In this document: positions 7,100 to 14,271 of the stretch, piece by piece
How the letters are laid out: each line of letters begins with the position of its first letter
Numbering within the stretch: position 1 is the first letter of the stretch
Assembly: GCA_034431895.1 (NCBI GenBank)
Contig: DAOUCM010000098.1
Coordinates: 1-17,016, forward strand
DNA length: 17,016 nucleotides
Source of the DNA: JAABUE01 sp034431895
GTDB lineage: Bacteria > Chloroflexota > Anaerolineae > Anaerolineales > Villigracilaceae
Direction of reading: 5' to 3'
Translations under genes and position numbers: made by a program
The notes under the pieces: model-generated
The model's database searches: none
What the model saw: the letters and a program-made list of their open reading frames with translations, nothing else
What the model was told of the DNA's origin: nothing

Positions 7100-8791
7100 T
7101 TATTTGGCCAATGTCCAATCTGCTGCGTTCCAGGTGACCAGGTCGTTGGTGCTGGATTGGACACCTTGCAAGCGCGCGGAGTGGGCATCTGCGTTGACCG
7201 CCGTGAACAGCAGTGCCTCGGGCAGTTCCTCTTCCAGAATTTGCGCCATTTCGCAAAAGACTTCCTTGCGCCGCGCTTCGTCGAGGGTGTAGGCTTCATC
7301 CATCAAGGCGTCGAACTTTTCGTTCATCCAACGCCCGTAGTTGTAGCCATAATCTGGGGTAGCGGCCTCTGAGTAATAATAGGACCACAGATAATCGGTC
7401 GGGTCCACGCCGCCGTAGCCGTCGTCCCAGATGTCCATATCGAAATTGCCGCTTTGCTCGATACCGCCGTCGGTAGAGGCAGCCCACAACACGCTGCCTT
7501 CGACCACCGAAAGGTTGAGTTTGATGCCAATCTGACCGAGCATTTCGGCAATCAATTGTTGAGTGAGAAGCAGCGGCTCGCCGAATTCCGAATAGGTGAT
7601 GAATTCCATCTCCATCTTATAGCCGTCTTCGGCGGTTCCGCATCCCTGGCATTCCCGTATGCCGTCGCCGTCCGTGTCCTTCCAACCGACTTCCTCTAAC
7701 AAGGCTGCGGCTGCGGTGGGATCATACTTTGGCCGCGGAATATTGCACACGTAAGGCTCACGGAAGAATTCGGTCCATACTGGCTTGGCGTAGCCCAGGA
7801 AGAACTCCTGCCCAATCTTGTCCACGTCAATTGCCATACGGATTGCCCGCCGTACCCGCACATCCGACAAAATGGGATGCGGCGTTGCAACTGGATCGGT
7901 GGTGCCTTTGGCTGCCAGGTTGAAGAACAGACGGAACACCCAGCGATTGTTCGGGCTGATACTCACTTTCACATTAGGCTTATCTTGTAGATCGGCAATG
8001 ACAGGCTCGGTCGTCCACATATCCAGGTCGGCGTCGCCGTTGATGAGCATGGTCTTGCGTACCGATTCGTCCGGTACGATTTTCACCGTAATGACGTCAA
8101 TGGAAGGCTTGCCTGCTACATAGTAATTCTCGTTGCGGACAAAAGTCATGTGGTCGCCATTGACCCATTCCTTCAACACATACGGACCGTTGCTCAGCGG
8201 CTGGCGGTTACAGTTCCAGGATACAAAACCCTGCGTGGCGTCGCAATAATGGGCCGGCCAAATAGCAACTTGCTCACCGCCGAATTGCGTCAGGTAGCCG
8301 GGATAAATTGCGTTGTAATTGACTTTGACGGTATAATCATCCACCTTTTCTACACTTTCGATATAGTCAAGCCCGGCAATCCAGGCGCCCGTTTCTGGAT
8401 TTGCGATGGCCTCATAAGTGAAGACCACATCATCTGCCGTGACGGGCTTCCCATCTTGCCACTTGACATCTGTGCGCATCTTCCAGGTGACGCTCATCGT
8501 GCCGGCCTCTTCATCGAGCAAGACTCCACCGTTGGCTTGGGTTGGCAGTTCGGTTGCCAACTCTGGGAAGACGTTGCCGTCTGCATCTACGTCGCTCAAG
8601 CCAAGCATGACCAATTCCATCACCAGGGCATCATAACCTGCATCTGTAATCGTTGGATTGAAGGACGGCGGATCTTCCGCGATGACGATCACAATGCCTT
8701 CCTGCTTTTGGGCGGGCTGGCAAGCGGTTATGCCGCTAACCAGCGCCAACACAGCCAATACCCACATCACTCGTTCGAACGACTTGACCAT
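7100..8791 (-). CDS. ABC transporter substrate-binding lipoprotein, family 5 (DppA/OppA type)
   Basis: The 563-residue extracytoplasmic solute-binding protein belongs to family 5 (SBP_bac_5). The start MVKSFERVMW (8791) is chosen because AAGGAGG lies just upstream; a start ten codons earlier overlaps that site. A lipoprotein signal is evident: basic N-terminus, hydrophobic stretch, then the lipobox ITAC with Cys24 as the lipidation site. Family features include 'PPSFNPTITDAG' (41-52), 'WQDGKPVTADDVVFTYEAI' (111-129), 'SNGPYVLKEW' (200-209) and 'VRVRRAIRMAIDVDKI' (311-326). Residues 372-384 hold 'DTDGDGIRECQGC', an acidic loop next to a Cys pair. Family 5 binds peptides, sugars, nickel or amines. 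The downstream methyltransferases suggest a methylated amine or betaine-like ligand, but this is inference. It is the first gene of the operon. Confidence 0.93.
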   Translation of the reverse strand: MVKSFERVMWVLAVLALVSGITACQPAQKQEGIVIVIAEDPPSFNPTITDAGYDALVMELVMLGLSDVDADGNVFPELATELPTQANGGVLLDEEAGTMSVTWKMRTDVKWQDGKPVTADDVVFTYEAIANPETGAWIAGLDYIESVEKVDDYTVKVNYNAIYPGYLTQFGGEQVAIWPAHYCDATQGFVSWNCNRQPLSNGPYVLKEWVNGDHMTFVRNENYYVAGKPSIDVITVKIVPDESVRKTMLINGDADLDMWTTEPVIADLQDKPNVKVSISPNNRWVFRLFFNLAAKGTTDPVATPHPILSDVRVRRAIRMAIDVDKIGQEFFLGYAKPVWTEFFREPYVCNIPRPKYDPTAAAALLEEVGWKDTDGDGIRECQGCGTAEDGYKMEMEFITYSEFGEPLLLTQQLIAEMLGQIGIKLNLSVVEGSVLWAASTDGGIEQSGNFDMDIWDDGYGGVDPTDYLWSYYYSEAATPDYGYNYGRWMNEKFDALMDEAYTLDEARRKEVFCEMAQILEEELPEALLFTAVNADAHSARLQGVQSSTNDLVTWNAADWTLAK

Positions 8792-8828
8792 CTCTCCTCC
8801 TTGAACTAGAGAAATATGCATCCCTTTT

Positions 8829-8857
8829 ATTATGGCACAAATTCGTTTTTAAGTCAC
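8829..8857 (-). promoter_or_regulatory. Candidate promoter for the transporter/methyltransferase operon (proximal)
   Basis: On the minus strand GTGACT (8857-8852) and CATAAT (8834-8829) are 17 nt apart. The start of transcription would be near 8822, giving a leader of about 30 nt that contains the AAGGAGG site. The hexamers match the sigma-70 consensus at 4/6 and 5/6 positions. Confidence 0.4.
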
Positions 8858-8863
8858 ATGATA

Positions 8864-8893
8864 ATTATACCCTATTTTGTGCTTAGTTGTTAT
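8864..8893 (-). promoter_or_regulatory. Candidate promoter for the transporter/methyltransferase operon (distal)
   Basis: A perfect TATAAT on the minus strand (8869-8864) has ATAACA (8893-8888) 18 nt upstream, in a very AT-rich divergent intergenic region. It is an alternative or additional start to the proximal candidate; only transcript mapping could separate them. Confidence 0.35.
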
Positions 8894-8967
8894 TTTTAAT
8901 GCTTTTTTTATGCTGCATTTGAATAAAATTGAACATTTTATAACAGTTTAGTTGCATCTTTGCAATT

Positions 8968-8996
8968 TTGACAAGTGCATCCGCCCATGCTAAACT
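8968..8996 (+). promoter_or_regulatory. Promoter of mtnA
   Basis: TTGACA (8968-8973) and TAAACT (8991-8996) are separated by exactly 17 nt. Transcription would begin near 9003, about 38 nt before the mtnA ATG at 9041. This rules against GTG or ATG starts inside the promoter (8975, 8987). The same two hexamers and spacing recur in front of adoK. Confidence 0.65.
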
Positions 8997-9040
8997 TCGC
9001 TCGATTTCGAGGCTTTCGCGAAAGGACGACTTTCTTATTG

Positions 9041-10084
9041 ATGCGCACTGTTTTTTGGGATGATCGAACCAACGCGCTCAAAATGATAGACCAGCGGCGT
9101 TTGCCTGCTGTATTCGAAATTTTGGCTTACCGTGACCATCGCAGCGTAGCGCAGGCCATCAAGGACATGGTCGTGCGCGGCGCCCCGGCCATTGGCGCTG
9201 CCGCTGGCTTTGGGCTGGCGCTGGCGGGATTAGAGTCCGCTTCTTCCTCGACCCGCGGCCTGCTTGCCGACCTAGAAGCGGCTGCCGCCGTTTTGAAGGC
9301 CTCCCGCCCCACCGCCGTCAACCTGACCTGGGCGTTGGAGCGCGTCATGCGTAAGGCATATTCCGTACAAGGAAACGTCGAAGATATACGTATCGCGATC
9401 CTTGCCGAAGCCCAGCGCATTGCCGACGAGGATGTTGAAATCAACAAACGTATGGCAGAACACGGCGCCACATTGATTCAAGACGGCGATACCATCATCC
9501 ATCATTGCAACACCGGCGCCCTGGCTACCGTAGACTGGGGCACTGCCCTGGGCGTCATTCGCACTGCCTGGGAGCAAGGCAAGAGAATCCACGTGCTGGT
9601 GGACGAGACCCGTCCGCGTTTGCAGGGCGCGCGCTTGACGGCTTGGGAACTCTCTCAATATGGCATTCCCTACGAAATCATCACCGACAACATGGCCGGT
9701 TACTTTCTGCGCTCGGGTCAGGTACAAAAAGTGTTCTTCGGCGCCGACCGCGTAGCCGCCAACGGCGACGTGGCCAACAAGATTGGCACCTACATGCTGG
9801 CGCTTGCTGCGCACGACAACCAGGTGCCAGCCTACTCTGTGGTTCCAACGTCCACCATTGACCTGTCGTTGGCGCACGGCGGCTTGATTCCCCTCGAAGA
9901 ACGCGACCCCGAAGAAGTATTAGGCTTGCAATTCAAGGGTGAAGCGGTGGCCCCGGCGGGCGCGCGGGCGCGCAACATTGCCTTCGATGTGACGCCACAC
10001 CGCCTCCTCACTGCCATCGTAACCGAAAACGGCATTGCCTACCCGCCTTTCGAAGCGGCCTTGAAGAGCCTGGTTCGCTCTTGA
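9041..10084 (+). CDS. mtnA: S-methyl-5-thioribose-1-phosphate isomerase
   Basis: MtnA converts methylthioribose-1-phosphate to methylthioribulose-1-phosphate in salvage of methylthioadenosine, the by-product of polyamine synthesis. The 347-residue protein belongs to the aldose-ketose isomerase group of the eIF-2B alpha/beta/delta family. Key signatures are present: 'RGAPAIGAAAGFGLALA' (46-62), 'HHCNTGALATVDWG' (154-167) with catalytic Cys156, 'VDETRPRLQGARLTAWEL' (187-204), and 'GADRVAANGDVANKIGTY' (234-251) with catalytic Asp236. The pair corresponds to Cys160/Asp240 of the Bacillus enzyme. The start MRTVFWDD is typical of the family and fits the promoter position; an in-frame TTG lies directly before it. 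No other methionine-salvage gene (mtnP, mtnK, mtnB) is nearby; the neighbours adoK and ahcY handle adenosylhomocysteine instead. Confidence 0.95.
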   Translation: MRTVFWDDRTNALKMIDQRRLPAVFEILAYRDHRSVAQAIKDMVVRGAPAIGAAAGFGLALAGLESASSSTRGLLADLEAAAAVLKASRPTAVNLTWALERVMRKAYSVQGNVEDIRIAILAEAQRIADEDVEINKRMAEHGATLIQDGDTIIHHCNTGALATVDWGTALGVIRTAWEQGKRIHVLVDETRPRLQGARLTAWELSQYGIPYEIITDNMAGYFLRSGQVQKVFFGADRVAANGDVANKIGTYMLALAAHDNQVPAYSVVPTSTIDLSLAHGGLIPLEERDPEEVLGLQFKGEAVAPAGARARNIAFDVTPHRLLTAIVTENGIAYPPFEAALKSLVRS

Positions 10085-10103
10085 TGCAGGTAGCGTTATT
10101 TCT

Positions 10104-10132
10104 TTGACAATCCACCCATCCCATGTTAAACT
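10104..10132 (+). promoter_or_regulatory. Promoter of adoK
   Basis: TTGACA (10104-10109), a 17-nt spacer and TAAACT (10127-10132) lie only 20 nt after the mtnA stop. The predicted transcription start is near 10139, leaving a leader of about 150 nt before adoK. Hexamers and spacing are identical to those of the mtnA promoter, and the spacers share a C-rich 'CCCAT' core. Confidence 0.6.
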
Positions 10133-10147
10133 CAGCCTGCTGGTATC

Positions 10148-10173
10148 GGCGCTCTCGAGAGGGAGCGCCTTTT
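10148..10173 (+). terminator. Terminator-like hairpin in the adoK leader
   Basis: GGCGCTCTC (10148-10156) pairs with GGGAGCGCC (10161-10169) as nine pairs, one a G-U, around a GAGA loop, and is followed at once by TTTT (10170-10173). It can serve as the terminator of mtnA. It also lies about 10 nt after the predicted adoK transcription start, so it may attenuate adoK transcription. Confidence 0.5.
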
Positions 10174-10190
10174 CCTGCGAATATCATCTT

Positions 10191-10251
10191 GTCATGGCGA
10201 GCCTGCAAAGCAGGCGAAGCAATCTTCTCCTTACACAAGGAGATTGCTTCG
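10191..10251 (+). repeat. REP-like palindromic repeat in the adoK leader
   Basis: The stretch from GTCATGGCGAG to GATTGCTTCG contains two hairpins: GCCTGC-AAA-GCAGGC, and CGAAGCAATC pairing with GATTGCTTCG through an inner AAGGAG/CTCCTT pair. The outer motif resembles the 'GTCATTGCGAG...GAAGCAATC' class of dispersed intergenic palindromes found in many bacterial genomes (recognised from memory). It occurs once in this window. Confidence 0.55.
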
Positions 10252-10286
10252 GGGAAAATTGCCCCTCGCATTGACGGGAGGCGAAC

Positions 10287-11252
10287 ATGGATATTCTCCT
10301 CACCGGTTCTGTAGCCTACGACTATCTGATGACCTTTCCTGGCTTGTTCAAAGAGCAAATTTTGCCGGAAAGACTGGCTTCCATTAGCCTGTCTTTCCTG
10401 GTCGAGTCCATGTCTCGTCAGCGTGGAGGCGTGGCCCCAAACATTGCATACACGATGGCTTTGCTGGGAGAACGTCCGCGCGTGATGGCAACGGTGGGCG
10501 AAGATTTCGAAGAATACCGAGCCTGGCTCGAAAGCAAGGGCGTGGACACCTCGCTGATGATGGTCGTGCCGGGCCTGTTTACTGCCTCGTTCTTTGCCAC
10601 CACCGACCGCGCCAACGCCCAGATTGCCTCGTTCTATCCTGGCGCAATGGACCATGCAGGCACTCAGTCCATCAAAGAATTGCCCTCCAAGCCAGATCTG
10701 GTGCTAGTCTCGCCGAACGAACCGCGCGCAATGACCAAGTTCGCCGCTGAATGCCGCGAGTTGGGCATTCCTTACCTTTACGACCCCAGTCAACAAGTCT
10801 TGCGGCTAGAGGGGCACGAACTGGCGCGTGATATGGAAGGCGCGTATTTCCTGTTTTGTAACGATTATGAATATGGCCTGATTTCCAAGAAGACTGGTTG
10901 GAACCTGGAACAGATTTTGAAGCGCGTCGAGGTCGTCGTAGTCACACGCGGTAAAGATGGCGCTACTTTGTACACGAATGGCGAGGAGCATCATATCCCG
11001 ACCGTGCCAGAGCGCAAAGTCGTTGACCCTACCGGCGTGGGCGACGCCTTCCGCGGCGGTTTTCTGGCTGGCTATGCGCGCGGCTTCGATTGGAAACTGT
11101 GCGGTCAGATCGGCTCGCTGGCGGCGGTCTATTGCCTGGAGCAGCAAGGTACGCAGAACCATTATTACACCCCCGCTGAGTTTGTTGCTCGCTTTCGCGA
11201 GCATTTCGACGATGAGGGGAAGTTGGATCAGATATTAGAGAGTAGGGAATAG
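10287..11252 (+). CDS. adoK: Adenosine kinase, PfkB family (mycobacterial AdoK type)
   Basis: This kinase phosphorylates adenosine to AMP with ATP. The 321-residue PfkB-fold protein resembles the adenosine kinase of Mycobacterium tuberculosis (Rv2202c) through its length, from memory. Shared elements are the N-terminal 'GSVAYDYLMTFPG' (7-19), 'SISLSFLVE' (32-40), 'IASFYPGAM' (113-121), 'DPSQQVLRLEG' (166-176) and 'FCNDYEYGLISKKTGW' (190-205). PfkB signature 1 is around 'RQRGGVAPNIAY' (44-55). Signature 2 is 'DPTGVGDAFRGGFLAGY' (247-263), with catalytic base Asp253. The start has GGGAGG at good spacing. The adjacent ahcY makes adenosine, so this enzyme would pull that reversible reaction toward hydrolysis. 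The last codons lie inside an AG-rich simple repeat. A general ribokinase role is less likely. Confidence 0.88.
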   Translation: MDILLTGSVAYDYLMTFPGLFKEQILPERLASISLSFLVESMSRQRGGVAPNIAYTMALLGERPRVMATVGEDFEEYRAWLESKGVDTSLMMVVPGLFTASFFATTDRANAQIASFYPGAMDHAGTQSIKELPSKPDLVLVSPNEPRAMTKFAAECRELGIPYLYDPSQQVLRLEGHELARDMEGAYFLFCNDYEYGLISKKTGWNLEQILKRVEVVVVTRGKDGATLYTNGEEHHIPTVPERKVVDPTGVGDAFRGGFLAGYARGFDWKLCGQIGSLAAVYCLEQQGTQNHYYTPAEFVARFREHFDDEGKLDQILESRE

Positions 11253-11282
11253 AGAGCAGTTCGGCGTCAAGGCGAAAACTCA

Positions 11283-11336
11283 CTAATCTCTACTCATCTG
11301 TTCTCTAATCTCTACTCATCTGTTCTCTAATCTCTA
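11283..11336 (+). repeat. 22-bp tandem repeat (2.5 copies) ending at the ahcY ribosome binding site
   Basis: Unit CTAATCTCTACTCATCTGTT plus CT repeats exactly at 11283-11304 and 11305-11326. A 10-nt third copy (11327-11336) runs directly into the AAGGAG site. An imperfect reverse copy lies upstream (about 11235-11260, around GAATAGAGAGCAG) and can pair with either unit as a stem of about 11 bp. Confidence 0.8.
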
Positions 11337-11346
11337 AGGAGTTGAA

Positions 11347-12609
<1,263 letters not shown>

Positions 12610-12652
12610 GCCAATTTTCAGTGTTCAGTGATCAGTTTTCGATGTTCGGTGA

Positions 12653-12685
12653 GACCTCGCGGGAAATCTTGCGGGGTCTTTTTTT
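12653..12685 (+). terminator. Rho-independent terminator of ahcY
   Basis: GACCTCGC (12653-12660) pairs with GCGGGGTC (12671-12678), eight pairs with one G-U, and is followed by seven Ts (12679-12685). It lies 43 nt past the ahcY stop and ends the salvage operon. Confidence 0.85.
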
Positions 12686-12687
12686 AA

Positions 12688-12776
12688 CTGAATTCGGGGT
12701 AAGCCTTCGAACCGTCCCGAAGGTTCGATTTTGCCCCTACAATTGCTCTCAAAAGCCTTCGGGACGGTTATCCTTA
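12688..12776 (+). repeat. MITE-like palindromic repeat, copy A
   Basis: This element of about 89 bp has terminal inverted arms. ACCGTCCCGAAGGTT (12711-12725) faces AGCCTTCGGGACGGT (12754-12768) around a 28-nt centre, with an outer TTCGGGGTAA (12693-12702) whose partner has decayed. It is the reverse-oriented counterpart of the repeat at 14795-14879. It contains no coding sequence and abuts the ahcY terminator T-run. Confidence 0.8.
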
Positions 12777-12824
12777 CTATCATGCACCACTTTGACTGCT
12801 ATGTTACCCTGTGTGTTGAAATAA

Positions 12825-13004
12825 GTGGGAAGCAAGAGATTATTGGCATTGAAGGTTGCTCCACGCAAACGAGCCGAGGAATTGGAAAATATTTGCGATT
12901 ACGACGCGGCAAAGGCCGCATTTGAACATGGCGAAGATGAATTGATGCCCGCCGAGGTGGTTTACGCGCTGATGGAGGGCAAAAATCCTGTCCAAGTCTG
13001 GCGC
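12825..13004 (+). pseudogene. N-terminal fragment of a Xre-type antitoxin, interrupted
   Basis: From a GTG at 12825 the frame encodes 'RAEELENICDYDAAKAAF' (16-33) and 'MPAEVVYALMEGKNPVQVWR' (41-60). This is the linker typical of Xre/HigA-like antitoxins just before their helix-turn-helix (usually '...NPVRVWREHRGLTQ...'). Homology stops at VWR (13004). The frame then runs through unrelated sequence to a stop at 13071-13073, inside a terminator hairpin. The matching helix-turn-helix half is found 846 nt downstream at 13850-14015, on the same strand, with the MntA/HepT module between. No RelE-like toxin gene is visible upstream; a repeat occupies that place. I read it as a gene split by insertion or rearrangement. 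Confidence 0.7.
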
Positions 13005-13054
13005 GTCTCCATTCATTTACTTGTGAACCAAATTCGTGGGCGGTCTCTCCCCAG

Positions 13055-13086
13055 AATCAAAAAGGCGGCGTGACAGCCGCCTTTTT
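13055..13086 (-). terminator. Terminator of the mntA/hepT module; copy 1 of a duplicated 31-bp sequence
   Basis: AAAAAGGCGGC (13059-13069) and GCCGCCTTTTT (13076-13086) form a perfect 11-bp stem around GTGACA. The hairpin works in both directions and lies 19 nt past the hepT stop. A 31-nt core (13055-13085) is repeated exactly at 14905-14935. Confidence 0.8.
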
Positions 13087-13105
13087 GTTTGAATTATTCG
13101 ATCAT

Positions 13106-13440
13106 CTACTCCCCGATCAATTTCTTGACCTGCTTCTTCAAAGGAGGCAAATCGTTCTTGACAGTATCCCAGATGATGGTCAAGTTGACCTCTCGATAAT
13201 CGTGGATAATTTTGTTCCGAATCGCCCGCATGAACGTCCACGGAAGTTCGGGATGTTTCTCCTGGAATTCAAGACATTGTTCGACGCCTCGCCGATAATC
13301 TCGATCTGGTGCATGACCGCATCCTGCATCATGTGGTTTTCAAGGAAGTCTTCCTTATCCACACCGTGTAGGTAACTTTCGATCCACTTGATAGCGTCCA
13401 GAATATCACCGAGATAGGTGAGGTCAAATTCTCTCTTCAT
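13106..13440 (-). pseudogene. hepT: HepT-like HEPN toxin, frameshifted
   Basis: The 5' frame encodes 'MKREFDLTYLGDILDAIKWI' through 'IEIIGEASNNVL'. It then loses register near 13265-13275. The next frame continues with 'EKHPELPWTFMRAIRNKIIH' and 'DYREVNLTIIWDTVKNDL', ending '...VKKLIGE' at a TAG (13106-13108). Together they form a normal HEPN (DUF86/HepT) protein of about 111 residues with a one-base deletion. The ribonuclease signature RX4HXY is intact as RNKIIHDY, but only in the second frame, so the translated product lacks it. It overlaps mntA by 17 nt. In known HepT/MntA pairs HepT is the ribonuclease toxin and MntA AMPylates its Tyr. A sequencing error is an alternative explanation. Confidence 0.85.
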
Positions 13441-13807
13441 ATAAAACCACCCTGTCTTTTTCGATGTATGGCTTGCGCCGCGGATTGAGACCCTCCTCCG
13501 TCACCAAATCCACCTCGCGGCCCAATTCCTTTTTCAGTTCCTGTTCCAGCCGTATGACCTCGAACAACCCAAGCGCGGGCCGCAAATGGGACGGTTTGAG
13601 TGCCACCAGCAGGTCAATATCGCTTTCGGCGGTCTCCTCGCCGCGCGCGTATGAGCCGAAGACAGAGATTCGCTTGACGTATGGCTTCAACAATGGGGTG
13701 ATCTTCTGTTCGAGGTCGGCGAAGCGCTTATTGGAATCGCCAATCCCTGTGCGCTTGAGCGCGGGCTTCGATCGGGGATCGCTTGAACGCGAAGTTGATT
13801 GAGCCAT
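13424..13807 (-). CDS. mntA: MntA-like antitoxin, minimal nucleotidyltransferase (MNT)
   Basis: The 127-residue nucleotidyltransferase carries the motif GSX10DXD as 'GSYARGEETAESDIDLLV' (51-68; Asp63 and Asp65 as metal ligands), and Asp100 in 'REVDLVTEE' is the probable third acidic residue. Known MntA antitoxins transfer AMP to the HepT RX4HXY tyrosine and so neutralise it. The gene is intact while its partner hepT is frameshifted, the direction expected when a toxin decays first. The N-terminal 25 residues are polar and possibly disordered. The ATG has no good Shine-Dalgarno, and a TATAAT ends 6 nt upstream, so a leaderless transcript is possible. The module sits between the two halves of a broken Xre antitoxin gene. 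Confidence 0.85.
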   Translation of the reverse strand: MAQSTSRSSDPRSKPALKRTGIGDSNKRFADLEQKITPLLKPYVKRISVFGSYARGEETAESDIDLLVALKPSHLRPALGLFEVIRLEQELKKELGREVDLVTEEGLNPRRKPYIEKDRVVLYEERI

Positions 13808-13813
13808 GCCTTA

Positions 13814-13819
13814 ATTATA
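13814..13819 (-). promoter_or_regulatory. Candidate -10 box of mntA (leaderless type)
   Basis: TATAAT on the minus strand is preceded by TG and ends 6 nt before the mntA ATG, which would put the transcription start at or near the start codon. No -35 match is seen at 16-18 nt. Confidence 0.4.
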
Positions 13820-13849
13820 CAACAGAGAAGCGGAGGTTTTGGGTGAGGG

Positions 13850-14015
13850 GCGCGGACGCGGCGGGAATCAGCACGCCCTACCTCTCCCAGATCGAGACGG
13901 GCAAACGCAAGGGCAGCACGGATGTCCTCGCCGCACGGGCAAAGGCGTTGAAGGTGAGACGCTGGAAGAGGTGATCGCCAGGAATACGAATGAAGGAAGA
14001 TTTTCTCGAATATAG
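13850..14015 (+). pseudogene. Helix-turn-helix C-terminal fragment of the split Xre antitoxin
   Basis: The plus frame encodes 'ADAAGISTPYLSQIETGKRK' followed by 'GSTDVLAARAKALKV' (to 13956). This is the recognition helix and last helices of a Xre/HTH_3 antitoxin. After KALKV the frame breaks; the expected ending continues one frame over as 'TLEEVIARNTNEGRFSRI' to a TAG at 14013-14015, so a frameshift lies near 13957. It matches the missing half of the fragment at 12825-13004. About 10-14 codons between the halves (the usual 'EHRGLTQ..LA' region) are absent. With no start, a split and a frameshift, it cannot make a working protein. Confidence 0.7.
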
Positions 14016-14055
14016 CCCGAATACCATTGGGCTACAAGATTTGCAGAAGTGTATT

Positions 14056-14271
14056 TTACACAACCAATGGGGAGAGTCGGTAAACGCGGGCTAATCTGGT
14101 TGCGGTCACAAAGTCCTCTTGTTGAAGCGCCTCGCGGACATCATCGAGCTTCATCGCATCGCTCACTGATAGGTAGGGTGACCATTCATCGTCTGTGTAC
14201 ACCAGTTCTACATCTACTTCGGCAACGTAGTTGCCAAAGTGAATCAATTTGGTTGTCTGTTTTTTTGTCAT
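14056..14271 (-). CDS. Small conserved protein paired with DUF4258, putative antitoxin
   Basis: The 71-residue protein starts MTKKQTTKLIHFGNYVAEVD, with AAGGAG 6 nt upstream of the ATG (14271). The ATG overlaps the TGA of the upstream gene as ATGA, so translation is coupled. It has a beta-strand-rich N-terminal half ('KLIHFGNYVAEVDVELVYTD') and a helical C-terminal half ('KLDDVREALQQEDFVTATRL'). I recall similar 70-residue proteins encoded next to DUF4258 genes, but no biochemical role is known to me. By size, order and coupling it is the likely antitoxin of the pair. It has no obvious DNA-binding motif. Confidence 0.7.
   Translation of the reverse strand: MTKKQTTKLIHFGNYVAEVDVELVYTDDEWSPYLSVSDAMKLDDVREALQQEDFVTATRLARVYRLSPLVV

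Noticed and set aside
10140..10286. SAH or SAM riboswitch before adoK/ahcY
   Set aside because: The leader is explained by a terminator-like stem and a REP-like repeat; I could not find the conserved core of a known SAH or SAM riboswitch.
11283..11336. CRISPR array
   Set aside because: The repeat is directly tandem without spacers and has only 2.5 units.
12825..13073. Intact 82-residue gene
   Set aside because: Only the first 60 residues resemble an antitoxin; the last 22 read through unrelated sequence into a terminator hairpin.
13783..13974. Intact 63-residue regulator gene
   Set aside because: The first residues lie antisense to the mntA start; only the helix-turn-helix part is homologous, and it is frameshifted at its end.
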